Positions 1 through 10,635 of a stretch of DNA of 64,000 bases are shown here, in pieces. Source of the DNA: Desmodesmus armatus (lineage: Eukaryota > Chlorophyta > Chlorophyceae > Sphaeropleales > Scenedesmaceae); contig VIIQ02000659.1 in NCBI GenBank assembly GCA_007449985.2, positions 436,501 through 500,500 on the forward strand. The letters run 5' to 3'. A program made the translations under genes and the position numbers. Below the pieces are notes generated by a model. The model saw only the letters and a list, made by a program, of their open reading frames with translations, made no database searches and was not told where the DNA came from. Position 1 is the first letter of the stretch, and each line of letters starts with the position of its first letter.

Positions 1-1289
1 TGCCTGACAGCTTTTAAGCCATGTGGAACGGCAATCAGCAAGAGGCAATTCGATTGCAAGTTACTGTCCAAATTTTAACTCAAGTTCAGATCAAGTTGCG
101 CAAGTGTACCTGCGCCTGGGCTGCTGGTGCCACTTTGATCAGTGCCCATTGAGCACTGGGCCAGTGGGTTGTCATGCCAGTTGTCACACTATCAGGCCAC
201 AAAGTGTTTCCTTGCCACTTGTTGTAGTAAGATCGCAGACTCTGCCGGGCTGAAGCTGCCGTGTCTGTCAACTTTTAACGTTTCCTTGCCACTTGTCAGC
301 GGTCAAGTTAGAGAGTCGCTTGGGCGGTTTGTGAGGCATGTATTTGAGTTGCTTGTACGATCATCTGATGAACGTTCTGATTTGTGCTGAGCTGTGCAGC
401 GTGCAGAAGTGCGCAAGCATCTTCCATAAACTTGGCTCAGACCGATTGGTCTGGGGATTTTCAACTCAACAATTACACATCATGCACAAGGCTGACCAAC
501 ACCACTTGGGGCTTGCAACATCAGGACTGTGTAACTCCGTCACAACTCAACAGAAACAGCCAACAGACACACTTTGAAACCACTCTCAATCGGCTCGGCC
601 TGATTGATCGGATCAGCCTGAGTCTCCTTCACATACTGATCAGCCATGGTCGGCAGAAAACAACCACCCCAGAAAACAATCCCAATAAGTTATCAACAGA
701 TGCTACATGCCCATGAGGACTCGGAGCGCACCACTGCGGCGGCTAAAACGTGGGCATGCAACACCGTGTTGTGTGCATGGTATGCACCACAATGGGGGAG
801 AAGCTTGGGGACAAAACCAAGAGCTTACCTACAAGTGCATACCTAAAAATACCCAGCACTATCGAGTGGCATGTTCCAGCCACAGCTGCCAAGTACTGGA
901 TGACAGCATCAATGCGCAACGTGCATACAGCGCCAAAACCTATCACTGCGGTCATACTGTGACAACACTCACACCTTCTCTCTCTGACCCACAACAACTG
1001 CACCTGGGCGAACCCAGCAACACAAAAACAACCCTGCAAAGCTATACTTGCGCACACGCTGCCCTTGACACACTGTGCGCCATATGGAACCACACACGAG
1101 CAATCATTCCTGTAGGCTTGAGGACTTGTAGGCTAACAAGTCAAGCTTGTGGGCACCACATGCCTTGACAGCCACCACCTTCCTACTTGCCGCCTGCGGA
1201 AGCATACGACGACGCACCTGCACAAACAGACACAACAGTGGAATTGTCATACACAACAAGTTACATGGGTGCTGTTACGCCTACATACA
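1..1289. other. Gene-poor flank, no supported gene
   Basis: No open frame here has recognisable protein character; the longest (about 150 codons at 707-1168, +) is low-complexity and unlike any family I know. The plus strand is A/C-rich, which in this window is typical of introns and UTRs of minus-strand genes, so part of it may be the 3' UTR or downstream flank of the minus-strand gene ending at 1290. Confidence 0.4.
1261..1265 (-). other. Possible TGTAA polyadenylation signal
   Basis: The minus strand reads TGTAA about 25 nt past the predicted TAG stop at 1290-1292. TGTAA is the usual poly(A) signal in chlorophyte algae. One pentamer is weak evidence, but its position fits the proposed 3' end of the silk-like gene. 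Confidence 0.3.
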
Positions 1290-4200
1290 CTAGCATTCAG
1301 GTGTGCGCCGCGAGATCACAACAAGCATGCAGAAGGTTGCAGTCTTGATTTCAGCGACATTCCTGTCAGCAAGCCAGCACGAGTAAAGAACCAACACCCA
1401 GCAGTTGAATTGAGGCCTGGTCAGTGAACTGTCTGCTACCCAAGTACAAGCAGCCAGCAGCATTGCTGGAACTGGTGCTGAGGAAACATGCAGCCAACAG
1501 CCTGTTTGCAGCTTCCCTACTCACTTGCAGAAGCAGCGCCTCCCCTGCCGCCCTTGCTGACTGCAGAGGCCTTGGATGCGGCCAATGCAGCACCACCGCC
1601 GCTGGCAATCGCGGTTGAGTCAGCATCAGCAACGGCAATGCCACCCTTGCTGAAGGCAGATGCCTCAGAATCAGCGACTGCAGGCACAGCAAGCATAGCA
1701 GATTCAGTTGGTGCACTGTGTGCATCTGATGCAGAGTACTTGTTGCTGTACATAAACCAATGCAACAGACAGGCTGGCCAATCTGCAACTGAGTGAGCGG
1801 TGATGTCCTATGTGCTCCCACAGTGTCCATGTTATCACAACGCAAACTGTTGAAGGCACCAGGTCGACCACCACATTTGCTAACACTGTACGCTCAGCAT
1901 GGCCCAGCTGTTGCAGTTTGATGATAACAGCAGGTGGGTGGCTGCACCCCCCGCTTGGAACAGTAGAATTCTATTTGGCAGGCTAGCAACCCTGCAATGG
2001 TGAATGGTGGCAGTCACTCACCAGCAATGCCGCCGTGCTTGCCACCCTTGCTGAGTGCAAAGGCATCAGCGTCAGCAGCCGCGTAGCCACCCTTGCCACC
2101 CTTGCTGAAGGCGGATGCATCAGCCTCAGCAACTGCAGGCAGCAATGGGCAGGAGCAGTAAGGGCGCAGTTTGATAATCAATCATATGCTACCGTATGTT
2201 GCAGCTAACTCCCACCTGCTGACGCACTGCACCATCGGTCAACACAGCCTAGGTGCTACTGTCGGTCCACACTTTTCAACATCGAAATTACCTGCACTGC
2301 ACGTGGTACAAGTACGCTAGCTGTAGCAGAATTTGACTTGAGTGGCTACTTGTCGCAATGGCGGACAAGCACTGCAAAAAATTCTGCACTTTCAATTGTA
2401 GGCCCCAAGAATCAAATGTCAATACGCCAGCTGCGGTCGCGGCCCACTTTCCTGCAGCCATGGGTGCTCTACTTACTTGCAATGCCGCCCTTGCCCTTGC
2501 CGCCGAATGCGAAGCTCTCTGCGCTTGCACTGGCCTTGGCCTTGCACAGGTCGATGAACTTGGTCCTGCAGGCTGGTGCGCCCCACTTCAGTCCAGTGCT
2601 GGCCTCCGCCTCCGCCTTGGCAGATGAGAAGACGTCACCACCAGCGGCAAGGGAGAAGGCGGAGGCACTGGCAGAGGCGGCAGCCTCACACTCATGGGGG
2701 TGGGGGGCGCGGCGGTGGCCCTTCTTGTACCAGTCGTTGAAGTAGCTGATGGCAACAGCGTCGGCAGAGGCGTAGGCACCTGTGAACACAGTGAAAGAGA
2801 CAGGTGCAGTTGTGCCAGTCTGGTGTAAGGCCGTCAAATGTATGCTATGATGGCTATTTGGTTGGGGTAAGGCTGCATGGCATGAAACAGCCGACCCAGA
2901 ACGCCACTGTGGCAACGACATCACAAGGACACAGAGGTTAGCCATTGGTGCAACAGAAGGCAACATATCACCTGCTGTGATGGAGAAGGAACAAAAACCA
3001 TGCATGAAGGACAACATGGCAGTGGGCGTGCTGTGCACGACCAAGCCCTACCATCACTGCGCTAGTGCTGGTGCTGGCCCAGTTTGGGGCAGGACTTACC
3101 GTTCCAGCCAGCAGTCAGCAGCTTCCTGCCGCCTTCTGCAAATGCAGAGGCTGAAGCACCTGCAGGCAGAGGCACAAGCTTCCGCTTTTAGGGCCGGTGT
3201 GAAGGTGTGCGCAAAACAGCTTCCGCTTTTAGGGCCGGTGTGAAGGTGTGCGCAAAACAGAGAGTCTAGTGTGTAAAAAGGAAACTCAGGAAGGAAAACC
3301 CTGAATAGCCCCTGGCAAGCTGGTCGTACGAAGCAACAACGGCAGGGGTTAGGGACTGCTGCGTGCTTAAGGCCTCTGATGCTGGTCCAATGCATGCAGT
3401 ACTCAGTGCCACATATTGTATTGCCCACACGTAGGATGTCCCCGCTGTCCAAACCCCTGTTGCTGACAGCAATGCACACAACCCCCAGCCAACCTAGAAG
3501 GTTCCTGTTTGCCGCAAGCTCTGAGAGCTGCCGCTGCTGTTGGCCTGGACCATTTCATTACCTGCAAAGGCCTTGCCACCCTTGCTGACAGCCTCTGCAG
3601 AAGCCTTGGCGGCAGCGACAGCGTCGCGACCCTTGCTCAAAGAGAACGCCTCAGCATCAGCGGCAGCAAGACTGCCGGCGCCCTTGCTGAATGCGGAGGC
3701 GTCAGCAGAAGCACCTGCAAGCAGCAGCAGTGGATGTGAGCTGATTCCAATCATGAGTGCTAGCAACCGTTGGGATCATCCCCGGTTGAAAACTTACAAC
3801 CAGCACATGTGAGGGACTGTTGCAGCAACTCCCAACCAGCTGCCCTATGCCTTCCTGCTCAGACGTGACGCGTTGCATGGAATCATACTGAGTTTTTGTA
3901 ACATGAATCAACCAGGCAGCTGTACCGGAGCAACCTGGCAGCTGCATTGTGACACCAGTCCATGGCCAGTGGCATCAGTGTGCTCTACACCTGCAGGTGC
4001 CTGCATACAAATCATGCTCATGCAGCTGTCTGATACCCACCAGAAAAGCTGCCGCCCTTGCCACCGAATGACAGGCTCTCAGCGCTTGCGCTGGACCTGG
4101 CCTTGCAAGCTCCAATGAACAGGTTTTTCCAACCTGGTGAGCCCCAGGAGAAGGTACTGGCCTCAGCTTCAGCCTTGGCGAAGGAGAGGGCGTCACCACC

Positions 4201-4558
4201 CTTGGCAAGGGAGAAGGCAGAGGCGCTTGCGGATGCTGCTGCCTCGCATGGGGGCGCGCGCTTGTAGCCTTTCTCGTGGTAGTCCTCTAGGAAGGCAATG
4301 ACAGTAGCCTCAGCAGAGGCAGAAGCTTCTGCACCTGCACATGTCATAAAAAAGGTGTGTGGTAGGCATTGGCGATATGTCCGTAATGCAACACAGTAAC
4401 AGCCCACTGGTAGCAACCCCATCATGCATGGCACGCTGACCTGACTCAAATTCAGCTGGAAGCTTACCTCCACCTCCGGTGAGCAGCTTGCGGTTCTCGG
4501 CTGCACACGCTGCCAACACGAACGATGCAAAAAGAAGCACTGCGATCAGACGAGCCAT
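1290..4558 (-). CDS. Secreted modular Ala/Ser-alternating (silk-like) protein
   Basis: I recognise no family. Proposed exons on the minus strand are 4558-4468, 4334-4041, 3714-3562, 3159-3100, 2779-2477, 2132-2022, 1677-1525 and 1477-1290, giving about 450 residues. Exon 1 encodes a clear signal peptide (MARLIAVLLFASFVLAACAA) followed by ENRKLLTGGG. The rest is built from units alternating Ala with Ser, Glu or Asp, ending in short Gly/Lys motifs such as SAFSKGG and FGGKG. Exons 2 and 5 are two copies of a ~100-residue module sharing CEAAASASASAFSL, AKAEAEAS and a later Cys. Exons 3, 6 and 7 are copies of a 37-51-residue module. All introns are phase 1, so exons can duplicate without breaking frame. 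Exon 8 differs (hydrophobic, Cys-containing) and is the least certain part; reading through the exon 7 donor would stop at 1517 instead. An extracellular matrix or cell-wall structural role is inference from composition. Confidence 0.72.
3177..3258. repeat. Tandem 41-bp duplication in an intron
   Basis: Two apparently identical 41-bp copies (3177-3217 and 3218-3258), each beginning agcttccgcttttaggg, lie in the intron between exons 3 and 4 of the silk-like gene. The identity suggests a recent duplication. Confidence 0.85.
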
Positions 4559-4664
4559 GGCGCTGACAGAGAGGGGATGGACGAATAGACTGGGAGAACG
4601 GTTTGTATCGGACCCCAAAGGATTGTAATTGAACAACGCGGCTGCTTCAGTCTGTGGCATGAAT

Positions 4665-4678
4665 GGTATATATATGCG
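4665..4678 (-). promoter_or_regulatory. TATA-box-like element
   Basis: A TATATATA run (core 4667-4675) lies about 110 bp upstream of the silk-like gene's ATG at 4558, a plausible distance for a core promoter with a short 5' UTR. No similarly clear TATA element was seen upstream of the other genes. Confidence 0.5.
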
Positions 4679-6092
4679 TGTGGCAAACGTATTACCTGAT
4701 ACTGGATGATTGATGTTTTCGACGGAAGTATTACCAATACCTTCGGACACGGTTACAACCGACGTCGGAGTGCGACGCGAAGGAAGCGATCGCACCCTGT
4801 CGGTCATGATAGTGTCAGACAATAACCACTAATGTCGGACGAGTGCGCAGCGCGGCACAAGCAACCCCCAATGCCGCCACAGGAGCCGCGCAAGTCGTAG
4901 AGACATGACATGACGCTGATGCCTCCTGCAAGTTGAACAACACTACCAGCACCAACGCACCATACCAGCAGATGACGATAAATCGGACATAACGTCACCA
5001 AATATCCCTAAGTAGGTCTGTCAACGATCACTGATCACTGCATGCACAAGTGTGCCTGCATTTTGTGCCACAAACAGTGCGCTCCACAAGTACCCTGGGC
5101 ATGCCCGCTGTAGATGGGTTGGAATGGCAGCTAATGCATCAAAAATGGGAAGGTCTGCCAATCAACTAAGCGCCTGGGAAAGGCCAAAATCGATGTGTAC
5201 CCAAAGTCGTGCTGATGTGCGAGGATGAAAAACACACAGCTGAACACCGCACACCCACACGCCCATACAACGCTACTGCCAGGACAGCAGGAGAGCAACT
5301 GGCCCCTTGTCCTGACCTGCTGTTATATGATGTAGGATCATACGCCCCAACAAGCACTGAATGTGCAACCCCGATATAAAAGTGCAGCAGTCATGCTTGT
5401 GCAGCATTAGGTTGTTGTGTCGATTTTCATCACAGTAAGGGACGGGAGTTCTCCAAAGCTGCACAGCCCCGCTGCCACTTGCTTTGACAGCCTTCAACAT
5501 CACCAAATGGGTGATGCCCGCATACAGCTAGCTGGCAAGAGAAGCGACGCAACACAGCTGGGTCTGTTTGAACACAGCACACCACATCCATGTGCTGCAA
5601 ACACACCCCTGCCCCCTGCTCTGCTTCCCATGCTTGTGCGCAAGCCCCCATCATACGGCAGGCGCCCAGCATCTGCTCAACAGCAGCAGGGGCACACTCA
5701 GGGATCCAGCAGCAACATGAGTGTGTGTGGCTCAAGCATTCACAGCTCCAAGCTGGGGGCATGACAGCAGTGCCACTGCGCAGTGCGCAGGACGCCCTGC
5801 CAACCTGCTTGTCGCAAGCACAGCACCTGACGCCAGAACAGTATGCGTGCAGGTAGAGCGCCCGGTGCCTGTCAGCTGGCTGTCCAGCACACACAACCAC
5901 TCATACTCACACACTGCTTTTGCAGCTTTTCTGTAGGGGAGCGTGACATATGGCCACGGCTGATACGTCCAAACTCAGTCAGGTTTGCCTGATCTACCAG
6001 AACACTACTACCACGCTCACAAACCTCTCCGCAATCCACCACCCACTACAACAACCACCGCACCCCTGCGCACACACAGCATGACACAGCAC

Positions 6093-6160
6093 TCCAGCCG
6101 CTGCTTGTCCCAGCCCTTCCGACTGCCGGGGTCGCCGCCGATGCGCTCAAACTGCCCCAC
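6093..6160 (-). repeat. Degenerate copy of the phosphatase coding sequence
   Basis: About 60 bp just downstream of the phosphatase stop repeats, with mismatches, the coding segment at about 6360-6425 that encodes the SWKGWDKQRLERCF region. It lies outside the gene and is a tandem-duplication remnant. Confidence 0.7.
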
Positions 6161-6227
6161 CCACCCAACCAACGCACCACTGCGCAGTCATCACAGCATG
6201 ACCGCGCCGCCAGCACAGCACGGCGGG

Positions 6228-7433
6228 TCACAGCATGACAGTGCTGTCAAAGAACACCGTGTCGTCCTCCGTGACGCTGTGCACGTGGAAGCGACGGATG
6301 ACGTCCGAAAAGCCATGCACCACGCGGCGCCCGCTGACGTGGTGCCTGCGGAAGCAGCGCTCCAGGCGCTGCTTGTCCCAGCCCTTCCAACTGCCGAGGT
6401 CGCAGCCCATGCGTTCAAATTCCCGCAGCTGCAGGTCAAACCCCTCGTTGGGGTCCACGATGGGCCGGGCCTGCTGCACGTGCGCGATGGCGGTCTCGCG
6501 GGACAGGCGCTCCTTCCACATGAGGTAGCCTATGCAGATGGTGCCGCTGCGGGACATGCCCTGGGCGCAGTGGACCAGCACGGCACCTGCATATAGAAGC
6601 AGGCCGGTCAGCAGCGGTTGCAGGCAGCAGGACAAGAGGGTACTGTCAGGTAGGGGGCGTGACGTGTGTAGGAGTGGTGTCTGCCCTTGCATGCATGTTC
6701 AGCGGCGTGATGGTGCTGGTGGTGACTTCCAGGAGGCTTCTGCAGGGGTCATGGAGGGTATAACACCTTGCTGCGCTGCTGAATGTACTCAAATCTGACG
6801 GTCAGCGGCCACCAGTCCCCTTATCTGTTCGGCTCAGCTGCACGCTGCTCACAAGTGCTGGGCTGCAGCGAGACCGATGTTTCTTTGGAGTGCCTCAGGT
6901 CCAGGTGCTGAAAGGTCGCCAATCATTCCAGTTCTTGCCTATTGATGTTACAGGCTCCTGCAGCTGGCCATTTCACCTTCTAGCCTCAGTCATGGGGTGA
7001 CCCTGACCACCCAGTGCCTTTCGAGGTGCCTCAACCACTCACCCTTTTTGCGGGCCTCATCAATGAAGGCAAACGACTCCTTGAAAGCCTCGACAATGTC
7101 TTCGTCCTCCTCGTCGCCGATGGAGAGGTGCTTGTAAACAAACTGGTCTGCAAAGCTGGGCCTGAGCTCACCACCTGCCTGCAGGATGTGTGTGATGCCT
7201 GCTGCCTGCAGTGCGCCTAGGCTGTTTTCAGTCTCCTTGGAGCCAATGAACAGGTTGTTCCTGATCTTCCCGGGTGGGTCTATGCACGGCTGCTCCTCGG
7301 AGCAAGTTGTTGCTGACAGCAGGAAGGCATCTGCTGGCACACACCCTTCCAATGCAGCTGAGGCAGCACGGTTGATGGCAGGGTGATCAGCGAGCACACG
7401 GTTACGTATGTGATCTGTGGTTGTTGTGGCCAT
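6228..7433 (-). CDS. Dual-specificity protein phosphatase (DSP family)
   Basis: Two exons, 7433-7043 and 6586-6228, joined in phase 1, give 249 residues. The central part has the DSP fold order: a strand/helix start (NNLFIGSKETE), GITHILQAGG, then FVYKHLSIGDEEDEDI in the general-acid loop position, and the catalytic P-loop HCAQGMSRSG, which fits the HCX5R signature with Cys nucleophile and Arg. Family members dephosphorylate phospho-Ser/Thr and phospho-Tyr, often on MAP kinases. The N-terminal ~50 residues show no targeting signal I can see. The C-terminal ~80 residues after the P-loop helix are basic and not assigned to a domain. The substrate is unknown. The gene lies in tandem with the minus-strand gene at 8.1-10.3 kb, 640 bp away. 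Confidence 0.88.
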
Positions 7434-8074
7434 TGCTAGGAGTCACCGAACGTCAATAGAAAGGGTCTCGGAGCACAAAGGCCCGGAAGGAGGGACGGTT
7501 GGTTGCAAAACCGGCAGCCAGCCAGCCAGAAGAATGCGAGGGTGTCTGAAACAGCGTAACAGGGCCTTTCGGAACTTGTGTGGCAAAAATTGTCAACTTG
7601 CTGTAACCAACACATAACTTGAAATTTGCAGGCCAGGAATGAGGGTGATTTTATCATTTTGAGGCGAAATATGCATTATTCATGACGGTTAAGCCAAGTT
7701 TGGCGGGCACAAGCAGCCTACAGAGTCACACTGAGCATGTACAGCCAGCTGGCTGTGCAGCCAGCCTGGCAAACAGCCAATCTGCAATCATGGCCAGCCT
7801 GCCGGTATCAGTGCCTACTGGGTACACAGTCTTGACACCTAACTGCATCTTTCAAGACACATCTCTCACTGAGCTGCAGCTGCAGCCCGTATGGCAAGGG
7901 CTGTGCCGTCTGCCATGGTCCCTCACCCTGCCAGGCTGGCAGGCACCGCTGCAGCGAAGTCACATGGTACTGGTGCCAGTAGGGGGACACACGGCCATCC
8001 CTGTGTACGACACAGTGAGCCAGGCCACAAGTGGGCACGGTCTTGATGCACAGCCGCCACCTCATGACACAGTG
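7434..8074. other. Intergenic: phosphatase promoter and upstream 3' UTR
   Basis: This 641-bp gap separates two minus-strand genes. Nothing in it is clearly coding. It should hold the phosphatase promoter (left part) and the 3' UTR of the gene ending at 8075 (right part). No TATA box is obvious. Confidence 0.45.
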
Positions 8075-10331
8075 TCAATCATACTGCTGCCGCAACACCA
8101 TCTCAGCCTCGCTCTTCCACTGGCTGTGTGTGCTCTGCCCGGCAGCACGCTTAAGCTTCTCTTTGTCCTTCCTGTCCTGCTGCTTTCGCGGTAGCTGCGC
8201 ACCACCCACACCCTTGTCCAGAAAGTCTGTCACTGGCATGGGTTTGGTGGAGGGCCCGCGTGCTGCCTTGCCACCACCCACTGGGTCGCTGCTGCCGTCG
8301 AGCATGTGCTCAACGTTCCCGCCCATCATGGCAATCTGCAGCACGCAGGACAACACAGTGCGCTGGGGTGTGGGTGCACACAGTAGGGCCATCGGCAGCA
8401 AACACAGGACTATCCCCACTGACATGTGTTAGCACAGGGAGTACTTGTGTATCTAGCATACTGCCACCACCTGCAGAACTGCACAGCCAACAAGGGGTGG
8501 GGTTCCCCTGCGTGCTGCTTGATGGGGCCAGCACAAGCATACCGCACTGAAGGAAAAGCTGTGTTCCTGCGCGTCAAAGAGTGTGGCTGTGTTCCTGCGC
8601 GTCAAAGAGTGCGGTGTGGTTCTTACCTGTGCTGGTGTGTACTGCTGTGTGGCCTCAAGCCCATCCTCCTGTTTGTATCGCTTGGCCTTGCCCTCTATCA
8701 CGGCACCTGGGGGGCCGCGCTTGTCCGCCTGCCTGCACAGCACAGCACAAACAATGAACAATAGCCACAGCACCGCTGCGTCCAGATCTGATACCCAACT
8801 CTGCTGCTGGCTGCTGGCTGCTTGCTCCTGGGTGGCACAGAATAAAGAGTGTGCCTGGCATCATGCACCCTGTCAAGTCACCAGATGCTGTCTGCGCAAA
8901 GAAATACCAGCCAGCCATGACCGGGCTCACGCATATGGCCCTAACTCTGCCTTGTGACACTGTGCTGATGTGTGCAAGCGTGCGAAGGCAGCTCATGGTG
9001 ACGTGTACTCACTGCTGCTGTCCCTTGACAGGCGGTGCTAGCCGTGATATATCAAACTCCTCGCCCTCTGCAGGAAGCTTGCCCTTCTTGCCCTTGCCCT
9101 GTAGTGAAAACAACAAAATTCACAATGTAAAAACCTGCAAAAAACTTGATGAGGAGCGCAACCACACATGTTGCAGAGCCAACTGCTTAGCAGTCAATCT
9201 CATGCGCTCATAGGGCCGTCCTTGGACAAGTGCCGCACTGCAAGGGTCGCCACCATCAGTGTTGCGTTACCTGTAGTGCTGCTGCCCCTGATGGCTGTCC
9301 TGCTGCTGCTGCCAAGCCGTGCGTTCTGCTGGTAGCAAGGGGCCGGGTGGCTTCTGGGTCCAGGAAAGCAGGCCGCCCTGCAACCTGCACAGCACCACGC
9401 CATGTGACAAACACAGGTGAAGGTGAAGGGTGCCAATGGGTAGTTTGACAAGGGCGAACAGGCGAGGATGGAAGGATGTAGCTGCCAAGTGCACACAAAT
9501 GAAGGTGGAAGGGGGTGGAAGGGGGTGAATGGTCATATGGGCAGAGACGAAGGGTGCATGGGCATTAGCTGGCAGCTGCTGCTGCGCTGCGCTGTGCAGT
9601 GCTGGGTGGCCGGTGTCGCTGACATGAACTGCAGGTGGCTGCAGGTGTTCAGATTCCATCTGGTACAGCGCACGGGAGACAGAAAAGATGTGCGACAGTA
9701 CAGGAAGGGGGCGCGTGACGTCTGTCAATTAAGACCTGTACAGGGACGGCCATACAGGCCTGGCATGTAAAGATCAATAGCAGGTCCCTGCCATGAGACA
9801 TGTGATCGCTGCTGGTCGCAAGCCTCTGTGATACAGCAGCATCGGAGCTGCGCGATGCGCACCACCCACCTCTGTAAAGGCATCCAGCGCACTGGGTAAG
9901 CCTGTGCTGGGCTTGGGTTGGCTGGTGGTGGCCCCAAAATCCCTGAGCCTTGCTGCTGCCTCTGCCGCTCGTAACTCAGCACTGTCGACGCTGCGGGGGC
10001 CAGCAACAGGCAGGAACACGTGCTGTCTTGTTGCATGCTGGCAGCATACGCCCCCTGCCCCCACCGCCACCCCCCTGCTTTCACGCGCACATACAGTTGT
10101 TAGCAGGCTGCTGCCGCCACCTGCATCTCACCTGCGGTCGTCCGAGTCTGAATCAGAAGCTCCTGAGCTGGAGGCATCTACAGCATGCAACACACGAGCA
10201 CTGCTCTCAGCTCAGCTGAGCTGTTGCTGTTGAAATGGAACAAGCACAGCGGCAAGCACAGCAACTGCCTCAGCACCTGACGCGCTGCTGTTGTATCCTC
10301 CAAGCCCGAGGAAGTCTGGATCGTTGCCCAT
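8075..10331 (-). CDS. Conserved plant/algal-type protein of unknown function
   Basis: Seven exons (10331-10277, 10177-10132, 9990-9870, 9384-9271, 9098-9013, 8732-8627, 8335-8075) join in frame to 262 residues. The N-terminus MGNDPDFLGLGGYNSS is followed by an acidic Ser/Asp stretch. Next come LPSALDAFTEVAGRPAFL, a Lys/Gly-rich segment with LPAEGEEFDISRL, and GAVIEGKAKRY. A strongly basic C-terminal part ends in WKSEAEMVLRQQYD. From memory, the LPS..LDAF.EV segment and the WKSE-EM-LRQQ-D ending resemble an uncharacterised family conserved in land plants. No catalytic motif is visible. The charged, partly disordered composition suggests a nuclear protein, but that is inference. The gene is transcribed divergently from the F-box gene at 10636. 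Confidence 0.72.
8561..8616. repeat. Tandem 28-bp duplication in an intron
   Basis: Two near-identical 28-bp copies starting gtgttcctgcgcgtcaaaga (8561 and 8589) lie in the intron between exons 6 and 7 of the unknown-function gene, close to the exon 6 donor. Confidence 0.8.
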
Positions 10332-10635
10332 GGCAGCTGCCCTGGTTGCCCTGCTGTGCTGCTGCTGTGGGAACACTTGGCACTGTTGGTGCTGCAGGGT
10401 GGTGTGCAGCTTGCAGACGTCACAGCAGGGACTGGAAACCTGTCGTTTTCAAGCTGAGGCATCGATCACCTGTGTCAGCCGTCTCCTTTGTTGAAATCCA
10501 GTTGTCCGGTATTTTTACCAGTAGCACTTTGACCAGATGGTACCCTCAAACAAGTTGCCACGCGTTTTCAATTGTGCTGCTTTCATTCTGATTGATATCA
10601 TCCGGGGTTCGCGGTGAGCCATCCAAGGTTGCGCA
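10332..10635. promoter_or_regulatory. Compact bidirectional promoter region
   Basis: Only 304 bp separate the start codons of the unknown-function gene (-, ATG at 10331) and the F-box/LRR gene (+, ATG at 10636). Both promoters and both 5' UTRs must fit here, so the region is probably a shared divergent promoter. No TATA box was seen. Confidence 0.55.

Larger units (their letters stand above)
4559..6227. other. Intergenic region upstream of the silk-like gene
   Basis: It holds the silk-like gene's promoter at its left end and the 3' flank of the phosphatase gene at its right end. The stretch around 4700-4810 is richer in CpG than its surroundings, as expected near a promoter. The longer open frames here (for example a Cys-rich one at 5430-5900, -) lack domain structure or convincing splice context and I do not call them genes. 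Confidence 0.4.

Noticed and set aside
707..1168. 153-codon open frame on the plus strand
   Set aside because: Composition follows the A/C-rich background and runs against the inferred strand of the flank; no family features.
5430..5900. 156-codon Cys-rich open frame on the minus strand
   Set aside because: No domain, no signal peptide, no convincing splice or composition support; it lies in the 3' flank of the phosphatase gene.
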